The notes: a model not told the origin generated them from the sequence alone. A stretch of DNA of 64,000 nucleotides from Rhizobium ruizarguesonis (GCF_012349115.1 NZ_PQIG01000111.1:186001-250000), one strand, 5' to 3'. Positions 32,497-41,446 are shown, counted from the first letter of the stretch. Translations and numbers: made by a program.

Positions 32497-33852
32497 GTGG
32501 AGCAGGAATTGTCATACAGGCAGAAGGCCGATGCCGCCGTGCGCGATCTGCTGCTGGAGTTCGAGTGCCAGCCAATCCTGTTTGTCGGCAGCGGGCTGTC
32601 CAGGAGATACTTCGGTGCCCCTAACTGGCATGAGCTTCTGAAGGCAATATTCCAGAGAATTCCGAACGGTCCCGATACATACGAGTACCTCCGGCAGAAG
32701 CACGACGACGATCCGGTCGCGATCGGATCTGTTCTCGCGGACATGGTCTTCGAATGGGCATGGAAGGATGCGCGCGGCGAGTTCCCGGAAGAGTTCTTTA
32801 ATTCGAAGGTCGGCAAGGACTCGTTCCTGAAACATCTGGCATGCCAGCACATAGCTGAAATCACGCCGCCTATAGCTGGAATCGAGGACGCTGCGCTCCA
32901 GAAGGAACTGGAGGCGCTGGCAGACATCAAGCCGCACGCTATCATCACCACCAACTACGATCTCTTTCTCGAGCAGATATTCGACGGTTACGAGCCGATC
33001 AGCGGCCAGACCATCCTCAGATACAACACCAACAGCTTCGGCGAGATCTTCCACATCCATGGAGACGTGTCCGATCCCAAATCGATCGTTCTCACAAAGC
33101 GCGACTACGACGAGTGGACAGAAAAGAAGAAGTACGTGTCAGCGAAATTGCTGACGTACTTCGCCGAGCATCCGGTGTTCATCGTGGGCTATGGCCTGAA
33201 CGATCCGAACGTGAAGGCGATCCTTCGCGACATCGGCGAGCTCGTCGCGGACGAGAGTGGCCTCATTCCGAACGTCTACCAGATCATCTGGAGGCCGGAC
33301 GCTGTCGAAAAGCATCCGCCGGATCAGTCGATCTTCGCAGTCGAAGGTCGTGAGTTCCGGATCCGAGCGATCCACACGAACGACTTCGATTGGATCTTCA
33401 AGGCGCTGAAGAGCCAGTCGGCGTTGACGTCGATTAATCCGAAGCTCGTCCGCGCTCTCGCAGCTCGTACGATGAAGCTCATTCGGCACGACATACCGTC
33501 AGGGTCCGTGCAGGTCGACTACGATGTTCTTGAGCGTGTCGCCGGCGAGAAGGACTATCTTCCAAAGCTCCTGGGCATCACGGTTATCGACAACCCGAAT
33601 CAGTCCCACCCCTATACACTGACGCAGTTGTCTCAACGGATCGGGTTGCCGAACTGGCAGGCTGCGAACCACCTCCTGAACCGGATCAAGGACGAGAAGG
33701 GTGTCGATCTCCGCTCCTCGGACAATCGATACCACTGCAAGATCAAGACCGGGAACAAGGCGTCTAGCATGACCCGCAAATGGTCCCACGAAGGAGTCGC
33801 GCTCCTCAAGAAGGTGTATGACGGTGAGGAGTACCAAGTAGCTTTGCAATGA
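32497..33852 (+). CDS. SIR2-domain protein, probable NAD-depleting defence effector
   Basis: 451 aa from GTG 32497 (GGAGG six bases upstream). The N-terminal ~290 residues are a SIR2-like Rossmann domain: GSGLS near residue 31 (FVGSGLSRR), TTNYD near 151, and the catalytic-type His in FHIHGD near 187. No zinc-binding cysteines of a deacetylase are seen, which fits the SIR2 NADases of prokaryotic defence. The C-terminal ~150 residues (LTQLSQRIGLPNWQAANHLLNRIKDEKG) look like a winged helix. It is not fused to STAND or Argonaute and stands opposite an unknown gene. NADase activity is inferred. Confidence 0.8.
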   Translation: MEQELSYRQKADAAVRDLLLEFECQPILFVGSGLSRRYFGAPNWHELLKAIFQRIPNGPDTYEYLRQKHDDDPVAIGSVLADMVFEWAWKDARGEFPEEFFNSKVGKDSFLKHLACQHIAEITPPIAGIEDAALQKELEALADIKPHAIITTNYDLFLEQIFDGYEPISGQTILRYNTNSFGEIFHIHGDVSDPKSIVLTKRDYDEWTEKKKYVSAKLLTYFAEHPVFIVGYGLNDPNVKAILRDIGELVADESGLIPNVYQIIWRPDAVEKHPPDQSIFAVEGREFRIRAIHTNDFDWIFKALKSQSALTSINPKLVRALAARTMKLIRHDIPSGSVQVDYDVLERVAGEKDYLPKLLGITVIDNPNQSHPYTLTQLSQRIGLPNWQAANHLLNRIKDEKGVDLRSSDNRYHCKIKTGNKASSMTRKWSHEGVALLKKVYDGEEYQVALQ

Positions 33853-34159
33853 GGTTTCGGCCAAAGACTAGGTTGTTGTATGAAGGATTCGAAAATGACT
33901 GAATTGCCAAGTGTTTGGACGGCGAAAACAGCTTTGCTTTCGCTTTTGAAGTAAATCCTGAAATAGACTGCCTTTCGTTGCGCTCGTGCTCAAGGTGCGT
34001 GCGGCATGTTTGCGCGGCAAAGTTGATCTCGACAGAGAACGAGCAGTTATAGATTCTTGCGGTGCAGCCTCTTCGTCTGTTTCGGTGTCGACCCACCCCT
34101 CAACAAATAACGACCGAACAGGTTCTATCGTTGAATATCGACAATTTTTAAAGTGCTGA
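33853..34159. other. Intergenic, nothing recognised
   Basis: 307 bp between the SIR2 gene and the SRAP gene, which converge. Composition is more AT-rich than the surroundings. I see no gene, no strong hairpin and no LexA box here. Confidence 0.4.
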
Positions 34160-34930
34160 CTAAAGCAAACTTGCCTGCGCGTGTTCTCCCTCCTTCGACA
34201 CGATGCTGGATCCGTACACTTCGCGTGACGTGATCATGATCGCGTCGTTCGGCGCCGGGCGCGCGAGATGCTGGGCTTCTTCCCAGGGCGCACGCATCCA
34301 GACATCCTTTTCCTCCTTCGTCAGCAGCAGGACGGGCATCGCCTTCCAGTGAATGGGCTTCACGATGTCGTTCGGGTTCGTCGTCAGGAAACCGTATAGG
34401 TCGTCTGTCGTCAGCCCGTCTTTCACCTTCCGTACGCTTGTCCACTGCGGCACGTGGATCCCTGCGAAGAACATAAGTTCTTTGCTTTCGTCTCGCCCGA
34501 ACCAGGCATTCGGGACTTTCCCTCCGGGCTCCTGACTGTCGGGATCGGGTTCAGCGAAAGTTGTCACCGGAACGATGCATCTATGCTCGACGCCAAACCA
34601 TTGCCTCCAATGCTTGAGATTGAGCTTCCGGACATTCGTCACGCCGCGATCAGGCTCCATCCGCAGGAGTTCGTCCATATCGAAAGACTTCCCCTTGGCC
34701 GCGAGTTTCGCGGCACGGCCTTCGGCAGCTTCCTCTTGGACGCGCGTCGGAGATGGCAGACCCCAGCGGGCATGGACGAGCTGCTTGCGGCCGTCGGCAG
34801 TGTTGCGGACGATCGGCCCCATCTGGTCAGGATTCATTTGATAACTGGGCATCAAGTTGATCATGCTCTCGGCATCGATCGCCCACTTCCGAATCCAGTC
34901 CTTGTCATCCATGCGGTACAAGTTGCACAT
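34160..34930 (-). CDS. SOS-response-associated peptidase (SRAP, YedK/HMCES-like)
   Basis: 256 aa. The mature enzyme would start at the catalytic Cys2 (MCNLYRM), which crosslinks to abasic sites in single-stranded DNA after Met removal. Other conserved pieces are WGLPSP, NVRKLN, the active-site Glu in CIVPVTTFAEPD and the His in IHWKAMPVLL. It shields abasic sites during replication and fits the neighbouring translesion genes. Its upstream neighbour at 35028-35483 is codirectional, 97 bp away, and preceded by a LexA box, so it is likely part of the SOS response. Confidence 0.9.
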   Translation of the reverse strand: MCNLYRMDDKDWIRKWAIDAESMINLMPSYQMNPDQMGPIVRNTADGRKQLVHARWGLPSPTRVQEEAAEGRAAKLAAKGKSFDMDELLRMEPDRGVTNVRKLNLKHWRQWFGVEHRCIVPVTTFAEPDPDSQEPGGKVPNAWFGRDESKELMFFAGIHVPQWTSVRKVKDGLTTDDLYGFLTTNPNDIVKPIHWKAMPVLLLTKEEKDVWMRAPWEEAQHLARPAPNDAIMITSREVYGSSIVSKEGEHAQASLL

Positions 34931-35027
34931 CTCGCCCGAACCTCCTCCGGCACGTCAGTTGCGAGCGCCAGGATCCTTGCCGTCGGTGACGTTTGTCAAC
35001 CCAGGTCGGGTTGACGCTGGAAGGCAG

Positions 35028-35483
35028 TCAATGGATCTGTCCGCTTGCCTCTGCCTCATTGAGATTGATCGCGTGATCGGCGAAGGCGTCGAGGTTCTCG
35101 AAGAACTGCATGCCTGTGAGGAATTTATAGACCTTCGCGATCACATCCTGAGGATCTTTAAACTGGTACCAAAGGGGCGGCGTAGCGAGGTCATGCATTT
35201 CGCCAGTCGATTTCACCATCATGAGGGAGCGGTACATTCCGCATCCGTCACCCGAGCGAACATCGATTGCAATATCGAACCTGCCCGACGGAGCGCCCGA
35301 GTGCTTGTTGTGAACATTTGCCGTCATAAGCTGGATGTCGGGTCTACCCTGGATCGCCTTCACCATCTCGTCGTGGGCCCCGACTATCTTAAACGGGGCG
35401 AGCGGCCCCCAGTAAAGCTCGGTCATCGGAGCTACGGGCACACCAATGAGCACAGCTCCGCCACCGTTCGAATGCTTCTGCAT
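35028..35483 (-). CDS. Hypothetical SOS-linked protein
   Basis: 151 aa, no family recognised. Mixed alpha/beta composition with no membrane segment or signal peptide (VLIGVPVAPMTELYWGPLAPFKIVG ... VIAKVYKFLTGMQFFENLDAFADHAINL). It lies directly downstream of an exact LexA box (35535-35549) and upstream of the SRAP gene on the same strand, so it is probably induced by DNA damage. Function unknown. Confidence 0.6.
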   Translation of the reverse strand: MQKHSNGGGAVLIGVPVAPMTELYWGPLAPFKIVGAHDEMVKAIQGRPDIQLMTANVHNKHSGAPSGRFDIAIDVRSGDGCGMYRSLMMVKSTGEMHDLATPPLWYQFKDPQDVIAKVYKFLTGMQFFENLDAFADHAINLNEAEASGQIH

Positions 35484-35534
35484 CGTCGTTCTCCACCTTT
35501 ATTTTTTCAGATTGGCGACTTTTGTCACCTGGAT

Positions 35535-35549
35535 GTTCTTATTATGTTC
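35535..35549. promoter_or_regulatory. LexA (SOS) box
   Basis: GTTC-N7-GTTC (GTTC at 35535-35538 and 35546-35549), the exact direct-repeat form of the alphaproteobacterial LexA box. It lies 51 bp upstream of the hypothetical gene ending at 35483 and 77 bp upstream of the divergent SNase gene, so either or both may be SOS-controlled. Confidence 0.8.
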
Positions 35550-35626
35550 TGATAAATGGTGATGTCAACAATTTTGACAAGAGAGTGATTCCGTTGTCTC
35601 CAACCTGCTGTTTTATCTGAATATTC

Positions 35627-36148
35627 ATGAAGTCTATGCGCAAGCGAATCCTGCTGTTTCTGCTGCTCTTGGCCGGGCTGCTTCCCTCATCCGTATCTGC
35701 CGGAGCAGACCAGTTTGTGGGTCGAGCGTCGGTCATCGACGGCGACACAATTGAGATCGCCGGGCAGCGGATCCGCCTGAATGGGATCGATGCTCCGGAA
35801 AGCTGGCAAGCATGTCACGACGCTGCGGGGAGGCCGTACCGTTGCGGCAAGGATGCCGCGTTCGCACTCGACGAGTTCCTTTCGAAATCGCGCCCGATCC
35901 GCTGCGTGGGCCACGGCAAGGACAGATATCGGCGAGTTGTTGCCGATTGCTTCAGGGCAGATGGGCAGAGCGTGAATTCCTGGCTGGTCAGGCAGGGCTG
36001 GGCGATCGACTGGCTCCGATACTCGAAGGGTGTGTTCCGGGGCGATCAGGCAATAGCCCAGGCAGCGCGTGCCGGGGTTTGGCGTGGGTCGTTCGAATTT
36101 CCATGTGAGGCGAGGGCAGCGCGCCTAAAGCGGCGGGCGGCCTGCTGA
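35627..36148 (+). CDS. Exported thermonuclease-like (SNase) protein
   Basis: 173 aa. The signal peptide (MKSMRKRILLFLLLLAGLLPSSVSA) predicts export to the periplasm. The SNase fold shows ASVIDGDTIEIAGQRIRLNGIDAPE (about 30-53), holding the calcium-site Asp and first Arg, then GKDRYRRVVADCF with the second Arg, and NSWLVRQGWAIDWLRYS. Cysteines pair in the loop CHDAAGRPYRC, common in rhizobial versions. It cleaves DNA or RNA in the periplasm. The LexA box in its upstream gap could control it. Confidence 0.88.
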   Translation: MKSMRKRILLFLLLLAGLLPSSVSAGADQFVGRASVIDGDTIEIAGQRIRLNGIDAPESWQACHDAAGRPYRCGKDAAFALDEFLSKSRPIRCVGHGKDRYRRVVADCFRADGQSVNSWLVRQGWAIDWLRYSKGVFRGDQAIAQAARAGVWRGSFEFPCEARAARLKRRAAC

Positions 36149-36484
36149 TGTGCGAGATTCGCCGATGAATCCCGCCAACCTACAAGGGCCGCTGCGCGCC
36201 AGTAGCAGTCGTTGGCCCGGCATCCTGGAGCGACCGATTTGGGGCCGTGAACGGCTCGACCGCTTCCCGAGAGCGAAGCCAGGAAAGCAGACATGCGTTT
36301 GCGTTCGAAACAGATAGTAGGTTCGAATCTCGTCCGGCGCGCCATTTCACCGGACAAAATTCGAACCAGCGTCACCGCCGCTGGGACTGCTCCGAGCAGC
36401 CCAAGGCGCTTGACCTTATCGTGACTAGGTGACAGCGTAGCCGAGAGCCTTTCTTGCTTGCTCTGGATCACCGTTGGTGGAGCA
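36149..36484. other. Intergenic, with a tRNA-3'-end-like fragment
   Basis: 336 bp with no gene. At 36317-36344 the sequence (TAGGTTCGAATCTCG followed by GGCGCGCCA) has the T-loop core GGTTCGAATC and an acceptor-like CCA end, but no anticodon arm or D-arm upstream and a poorly paired T-stem. It could be an attachment-site remnant of a tRNA-integrating element, or coincidence. Confidence 0.3.
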
Positions 36485-37855
36485 ATGCGCAGCACGAGAC
36501 GAGATTTCCTCAAGCAACTGACAGCAGTCGGCCTCGGCTCAATGCTTCCCATCTCCATGTCGACCAAAGCGCACGCGTTTCCGTGGGCCGCTGTCGCGCT
36601 TGCAGTGGGGTCTTACGTTGCCGGAATGATTGCGAGTCACAATAGGCGGAACGTCGAAGCCTACATGCTGGCTGCCATCCGACAAGAACTACGCGTTGCG
36701 ACGCTCCAACTAGCATCTCTGCAACTGGCCGTGGCGGCAGTACTCGATGAACTTGCTAAGCTCCCGGCGATTTTCGAAGAAGGATTAGCGAAACGCTCTC
36801 TACTAGACGCGCAAGCGCGGGTGAAAGCAGAAATTGGCCTATACTTTGAACAAATATCGACACGGGATAAATACGACAGCGACGAATTGTGGTTTGCTGC
36901 CTCTAACCGGCGCGAGCGCCTTAATGACATCTTACAAGAACTGCAGAGAAACCGTCAAATTCTTCTACAGACTGAGTCCTCTCTGGAACCCAGCACGGCA
37001 ATTGTTATGGCCTCCGCCGCCTTGGTAGAAATTAGTCTGATGAACCTAAGCAACCTCGCAGCGCCCGTTTATGACAGCACTACAATTAATGCGATAATTT
37101 CTGCCTACGATGAATATTTCGCGGCTGTCAAAAGCTTGTCTCCAGGATCGACCCAATTATATCTCGATACTCACCAAGCTCGTCGCCAAACTACATTCGA
37201 TAAGCTTAAGCTCAATCCACTGTGGACTGACTTGCAGGCGAGCGGAAAACTAACAAACTGCGCGCAGTTCCATACATTTAGACCCCCCCAGGATAAGCCC
37301 GGCAGTCCTATGTGCGGGCAGTTTCCGAAGTTTTGTAGAACAATACGCTTTGACTTTCATCGCCTCTACGACGTGCTGGAGTTGGAGACGACGAGGGCGC
37401 ACGAATTGCCGGAGGTCAAAACCGAGCTTGAAAAGCTTAAGATCGACCCGAGCGAAGCCGGGTCCGATTTGAATTTCACAGTGTTTTCTATCGCCAAGTC
37501 CGTCTATCAATACCGAGTCAAAAAGGACGATCCGTGGACACGCCCCGACCTGGATAACCCGGAAGAACCTCAAGCTGATGCTCCAAGGCAGGATTGCGAG
37601 CAGCAAAACCTCAACATTGTAGCAAACAAAGTCAGTGCGCTAACCAGTATTACTAGAGCAGATGAGAGAAAATATAAAGAACTTCTGAAGGAGTCGAAGA
37701 TTTTTCGGAAGCTCGGAGAGCACTATCAACCCGTAGCCAACTTCATTGATGAACTCAACCTCGAAAGTGCAAAAGTCGAGTACGCGCGCCAAGCGTTGTC
37801 TGCCGTAGACGCGACAATCCAATCGCTTGATCAGGTGAGAGGGTCGTTCAAATGA
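36485..37855 (+). CDS. Tat-exported helical protein of unknown function
   Basis: 456 aa from ATG 36485 (GGAG upstream). The N-terminus has a clear Tat signal (STRRDFLKQLTAVGLGSML, ending near AHA at residue 31). A hydrophobic stretch (PWAAVALAVGSYVAGMIAS) follows, then long amphipathic helices (RQELRVATLQLASLQLAVAAVLDELAKLP, about 60-90). There is no known domain. The whole gene and its partner look more AT-rich and use rarer codons than the flanking SOS genes, suggesting transfer. The stop overlaps the next gene as ATGA. Long helices plus a hydrophobic segment would fit an alpha-helical pore-forming or envelope protein, but this is speculation. Confidence 0.6.
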   Translation: MRSTRRDFLKQLTAVGLGSMLPISMSTKAHAFPWAAVALAVGSYVAGMIASHNRRNVEAYMLAAIRQELRVATLQLASLQLAVAAVLDELAKLPAIFEEGLAKRSLLDAQARVKAEIGLYFEQISTRDKYDSDELWFAASNRRERLNDILQELQRNRQILLQTESSLEPSTAIVMASAALVEISLMNLSNLAAPVYDSTTINAIISAYDEYFAAVKSLSPGSTQLYLDTHQARRQTTFDKLKLNPLWTDLQASGKLTNCAQFHTFRPPQDKPGSPMCGQFPKFCRTIRFDFHRLYDVLELETTRAHELPEVKTELEKLKIDPSEAGSDLNFTVFSIAKSVYQYRVKKDDPWTRPDLDNPEEPQADAPRQDCEQQNLNIVANKVSALTSITRADERKYKELLKESKIFRKLGEHYQPVANFIDELNLESAKVEYARQALSAVDATIQSLDQVRGSFK

Positions 37856-38922
37856 AGTTCCTAGTGCAGAGCGCGATATTTGCGTTCGGCTTGTTGTCTA
37901 CGACAACGAGCAGTTCGCCCGAAGCCATAGAGGTACCCCCTGTTTCGCAAATGGTGCCGCGGGGTGAGGGCGCTGGTGAGAAATTGAATAGCGCCATGAC
38001 TTTGGCAGACGCCGCAAATCTAGGCGCTTCTGTCATAACCTATTTAATCAACAACTACCGGCTGGACGCAACCACAGAGCAGGCTATTCGGGCGGCGGGT
38101 GTTGATGCGCTGAAAATGCTGGAGGATACGGGTGCCGAAGGAATTCTCTTTGAGGCAGAGTACGTCAAGGACAAATTCCAGACTGATGGGCCACCGAACC
38201 TCACGGTTCGCCTCCTTGGGGAACGTTTGCTGCTAATTGGTGCTGGTCAAAACCCCGTCGACGTGTTGGCGATATCGCTCAAAAATACCGCCACCAGCAA
38301 ATCGGTCAAACAGGCGCCGTCAGAAAAGCAAGAATATGTGCGCGGGGGGCAGCGCAACTTTTGGATTACGAAGGGTTCACAAGGGAGCGTGACGATCGCC
38401 GAGATATCGAACGAACGCCTCCATCGTTCCGCGCGCGACATCGTACTGAATGAGGGTTTATCGATGCAGGTGAGTGCCGCGGCCTACCGTCATTCGCTTT
38501 CAACAATGATTGAAGCCGCCGAACGAACCGCGGCGACCAAGGAGGCTAAGGAAGCTGCGGCAAGGCTGCGCGGTGATCGTGTTCAAGCACTAAAGAAACT
38601 TGAGGAGATCGACAGCGAACTGCGACGCGAGTTGGAAAAGGCCAAGGAGGCAAATCGCGATGCAGATGTATTTGCGATCGGCGCTGGTCTGGCAGGGGCC
38701 GGAAGCTCCATACTGCAGGCATCGTCTTCGCGAACAAACAGCAAGCAGATCGATGGTTCGACCGCGGAACTTAAGTTGCGCCAAACGCCTTCAGGGAATG
38801 TGATCCAGATGCTGCAACACAGGGTCACGGTGGAGGGGGAAGTCCTTAAGAGTGACGTGCAGGTGGGGGCGTTTCTTCAGCAAAATGGCAAGATCGTCTA
38901 CGTTCCACTTAGGAAGCCCTAA
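37852..38922 (+). CDS. Exported protein of unknown function, partner of the Tat protein
   Basis: 356 aa. A short Sec-type signal (MKFLVQSAIFAFGLLSTTTSSS) predicts export. Middle residues form strands (LTVRLLGERLLLIGAGQNPVDVLAIS) and a coiled-coil region (about 215-275, AERTAATKEAKEAAARLRGDRVQALKKLEEIDSELRRELEKAKEA), then a hydrophobic glycine-rich patch (FAIGAGLAGAGSSIL) that may touch membrane. No family recognised. The ATGA overlap with the preceding gene shows that the two are made together. Confidence 0.6.
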   Translation: MKFLVQSAIFAFGLLSTTTSSSPEAIEVPPVSQMVPRGEGAGEKLNSAMTLADAANLGASVITYLINNYRLDATTEQAIRAAGVDALKMLEDTGAEGILFEAEYVKDKFQTDGPPNLTVRLLGERLLLIGAGQNPVDVLAISLKNTATSKSVKQAPSEKQEYVRGGQRNFWITKGSQGSVTIAEISNERLHRSARDIVLNEGLSMQVSAAAYRHSLSTMIEAAERTAATKEAKEAAARLRGDRVQALKKLEEIDSELRRELEKAKEANRDADVFAIGAGLAGAGSSILQASSSRTNSKQIDGSTAELKLRQTPSGNVIQMLQHRVTVEGEVLKSDVQVGAFLQQNGKIVYVPLRKP

Positions 38923-39155
38923 GCGCCTTGAGAGGGGAACACCGGAGGTAATCACTTCGCACGTCGAAACCAATGATAGAGCAGCCACAATGACAGAAGC
39001 CCGACACGTTCGACGCTACTGTCTATGCCCGCAATACCGTGAGGATATGTGCCTTACCAGGCGATGGGGAACTTTGGTTCGATGGCTTCCATAAAGCTGG
39101 AGTGTTCGTTTCTCACACTGTCCCGTCGGGATCCCTTCCAGCCATTCCTCGGCGG

Positions 39156-40250
39156 CTAAAGCGCCAGCCGCAACTGCGGCGTAGTTTCGGCCCTTCGCCG
39201 TTCCAGCGAAGACAGCGAAACGCCAAGCAGACGGATCCCTTTTTGCGGCGGGAAGAGCGGCATGAGAAGTAGGTCGACCAACTCCTCGAGATCAGTGATC
39301 GCCGACAGGGGTCCCGGAGCGGTCTTGCTGCGGGTGATTTGGCTGAAGTCGGCATATTTGACCTTGAGCGTCACCGTCTTGGCGCCGATCTCATTGGCCT
39401 CGCAGTATCCCCAGACTTTCTCGATTAGTGGCTGAAGCCCTTCGCGCGCCGATTCGTAGGAATGGATGTCCTGCGAAAACGTGTCTTCCGCTCCGACGGA
39501 TTTCCGCACCCGATCCGGCTTGACCGGACGATTGTCGATACCGCGAGCAATCCCAAAGAAATACGGTCCCGACTTCCCGAAATGCTGAACCAGAAACTCG
39601 AGCGATTGCTGCTTGAGGTCGGCGCCCATCTCGATGCCCAGCCGATGCATCTTTTCGGCGGTTGCCGGCCCTACACCGTGGAATTTCTTGACGGGGAGTT
39701 GCTCGACGAAGGCGGGGCCGTTCTTCGGCGTGATGACAGCCTGGCCGTTCGGCTTGTTGAGGTCGCTTGCCAACTTGGCCAGAAACTTGTTGTAAGAAAT
39801 TCCGGCTGACGCATTGAGCCCCGTCGCCGCCTTGATCCTCGCGCGGATCTCTTCGGCGATCTCGGTCGCAATCTCCATGCCCTTCAGGTTTTCGGTGACG
39901 TCGAGATAGGCCTCGTCGAGCGACAACGGCTCGATCATCGGCGTGTATTCGGCGAAGATCGCCCGGATCTGCAACGACACGGCTTTGTAAACATCAAAGC
40001 GCGGCTTGACGAAGATGAGGTCCGGGCATTTCCGCTGCGCAGTCACCGAAGGCATGGCGGAATGAACGCCGAACTTTCTGGCTTCGTAGCTGGCGGCCGC
40101 CACCACCCCTCGGGCAGCAGGACTGCCGACGGCAACCGGCATGCCACGCAGCTCCGGATTGTCACGCTGCTCGACCGATGCGTAGAAGGCATCCATGTCG
40201 ACATGCACGATCTTGCGCGGCCGCTCTCGGCTTTCTTCGCCTGTCATCAT
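39156..40250 (-). CDS. dinB: DNA polymerase IV (Y-family)
   Basis: 364 aa. The finger/palm start VDMDAFYASVEQRDNP has the first catalytic Asp, and PLSLDEAYLDVT holds the second Asp and the Glu; steric-gate F/Y is in DAFYASVE. The helix-hairpin-helix and little-finger regions follow (FHGVGPATAEKMHRLG; VTLKVKYADFSQITRSKT). The last residues QLRLAL match the beta-clamp binding motif. It performs error-prone lesion bypass. It abuts the small gene at 40251-40514 (TAG then ATG with no gap), so the two are coupled. Confidence 0.93.
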   Translation of the reverse strand: MMTGEESRERPRKIVHVDMDAFYASVEQRDNPELRGMPVAVGSPAARGVVAAASYEARKFGVHSAMPSVTAQRKCPDLIFVKPRFDVYKAVSLQIRAIFAEYTPMIEPLSLDEAYLDVTENLKGMEIATEIAEEIRARIKAATGLNASAGISYNKFLAKLASDLNKPNGQAVITPKNGPAFVEQLPVKKFHGVGPATAEKMHRLGIEMGADLKQQSLEFLVQHFGKSGPYFFGIARGIDNRPVKPDRVRKSVGAEDTFSQDIHSYESAREGLQPLIEKVWGYCEANEIGAKTVTLKVKYADFSQITRSKTAPGPLSAITDLEELVDLLLMPLFPPQKGIRLLGVSLSSLERRRAETTPQLRLAL

Positions 40251-40514
40251 CTAGCTTCCATCAGGGAGATCATTACCCAAACATGGGAAATGTGCCCCGC
40301 ACTTGTCACCCTCAGGCGTCTGCATGCGTTCGCAGCCCATAGCCATGCGTCGGCGGATTTCCGCGAAGCTGACGCTTGCGCCAAAAGCTTTCACCAACAG
40401 CCTGCGCTCATGCGCGCAATGGCGGTCGCAGACACGGCAGATGAGTTCGACCACCGGGACCTTGTGATCTTTCAGTCTCGGGGCCGCATCGTCCACAAGC
40501 CGCGTTCGGCGCAT
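40251..40514 (-). CDS. Small Cys-rich protein coupled to dinB
   Basis: 87 aa from ATG 40514, chosen because AGGAAGGA lies eight bases upstream. It has a CxxC (ICRVCDRH), a CEHR-like basic helix (HERRLLVKAFGASVSFAEIRRRMAMGC) and further cysteines (GDKCGAHFPCLG), consistent with a small zinc-ribbon protein of a type seen in rhizobia. Its stop touches the dinB start, so it is the first gene of a two-gene operon divergent from imuA, sharing the region with the LexA box. Confidence 0.6.
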   Translation of the reverse strand: MRRTRLVDDAAPRLKDHKVPVVELICRVCDRHCAHERRLLVKAFGASVSFAEIRRRMAMGCERMQTPEGDKCGAHFPCLGNDLPDGS

Positions 40515-40625
40515 GCGAAAATATTCCTTCCTCGTCATCCGATTGAATCCGCTGGCGATTTATTTGCCTTGCATTCGTGCTCAACTTCAGCGGGTTACAT
40601 GTGCATTGACTCATTTGCGCTATGG

Positions 40626-40640
40626 GAACAAATACAGAAC
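40626..40640. promoter_or_regulatory. LexA (SOS) box of imuA-imuB-dnaE2
   Basis: GAAC-N7-GAAC (40626-40629 and 40637-40640), the alphaproteobacterial LexA box, 47 bp before the imuA start I chose. It also sits 111 bp upstream of the divergent small gene-dinB operon. An earlier ATG for imuA at 40622 would put the box inside the coding region, which argues against it. Confidence 0.85.
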
Positions 40641-40687
40641 ATATTGCTGTTACTCAAGCTGAAAACGGGTTGCCGTCGAAGGAGATC

Positions 40688-41446
40688 ATGAACCCAGCCG
40701 TCGCCCCAAACGCCGTCCTCGACGGCCTGCGAGAGGAGATCGCGCACCTGGAAAGCCCCAGTCGGCGCAACCGAGGGGTTTTACCTTTCGGCGTGGCGCA
40801 GATCGACGAACGGCTTCCGGGCGGTGGACTGGCCTACGGGGCGCTGCACGAGTGTGCTGGCGGCGGGGCGGGCACCGTCGATGGGGCGGCGGCCGCCCTG
40901 TTCGTGGCGGGGATAGCCGCTCGAACCAAAGGCAAGATCGTCTGGTGCCTGACACGTCCCGACCTGTTCTTCCCGGCCCTGGCGCAGGCGGGCCTGCATC
41001 CGAACCGGGTCGTCTTCGTCGAGTCCGACAAGGAGGAGGACGTCCTTGCCAACATGGAGGAGGGCCTCTCGTATGGCGGTCTCGGTGCGGTGATCGGCGA
41101 GATCGTCCGGTTGCCGATGGCGGCGTCCCGGCGGCTGCAGCTTGCTGCCGAGAAGACCGGCACGATGGCGCTCGCGGTGCGGCGGTGGCGACGGCAGACC
41201 GAGGCCAGCGACTTCGGGCAGCCGACTGCCGCGACCACGCGCTGGAGGGTGAGCGTCATTCCAAGCGAGGAGCTGCCGGTTCCGGGCGTCGGGCGGGCGA
41301 GGTGGTTTCTTGAACTGATGAGGGTGAAAGCGGGTGAGTGCGCCGAGTTCGAAGTAGGAGCCTGCGATGCCGAGGGTCGTATCGATATTTTTTCCCGATC
41401 TGCCGACGGACAGGATCAGGCGGGCCGATCCCGCTATTCCCGTTGA
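40688..41446 (+). CDS. imuA: ImuA, RecA-like mutasome protein
   Basis: 252 aa from ATG 40688 (AAGGAG upstream), placing the LexA box in the promoter. ImuA resembles RecA/SulA-type proteins: LPFGVAQIDERLPGGGLAYGALHE, then the core strand IVWCLTRPDLFFPALAQAGL. It lacks a good Walker A and instead binds RecA/ImuB within the mutasome (family knowledge). Its 3' end overlaps imuB by about 80 bases. First gene of the SOS operon imuA-imuB-dnaE2. Confidence 0.88.
   Translation: MNPAVAPNAVLDGLREEIAHLESPSRRNRGVLPFGVAQIDERLPGGGLAYGALHECAGGGAGTVDGAAAALFVAGIAARTKGKIVWCLTRPDLFFPALAQAGLHPNRVVFVESDKEEDVLANMEEGLSYGGLGAVIGEIVRLPMAASRRLQLAAEKTGTMALAVRRWRRQTEASDFGQPTAATTRWRVSVIPSEELPVPGVGRARWFLELMRVKAGECAEFEVGACDAEGRIDIFSRSADGQDQAGRSRYSR

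Noticed and set aside
36149..36484. Complete tRNA gene
   Set aside because: Only a T-loop and acceptor-like end are visible; no anticodon or D-arm upstream and the stem pairs poorly.
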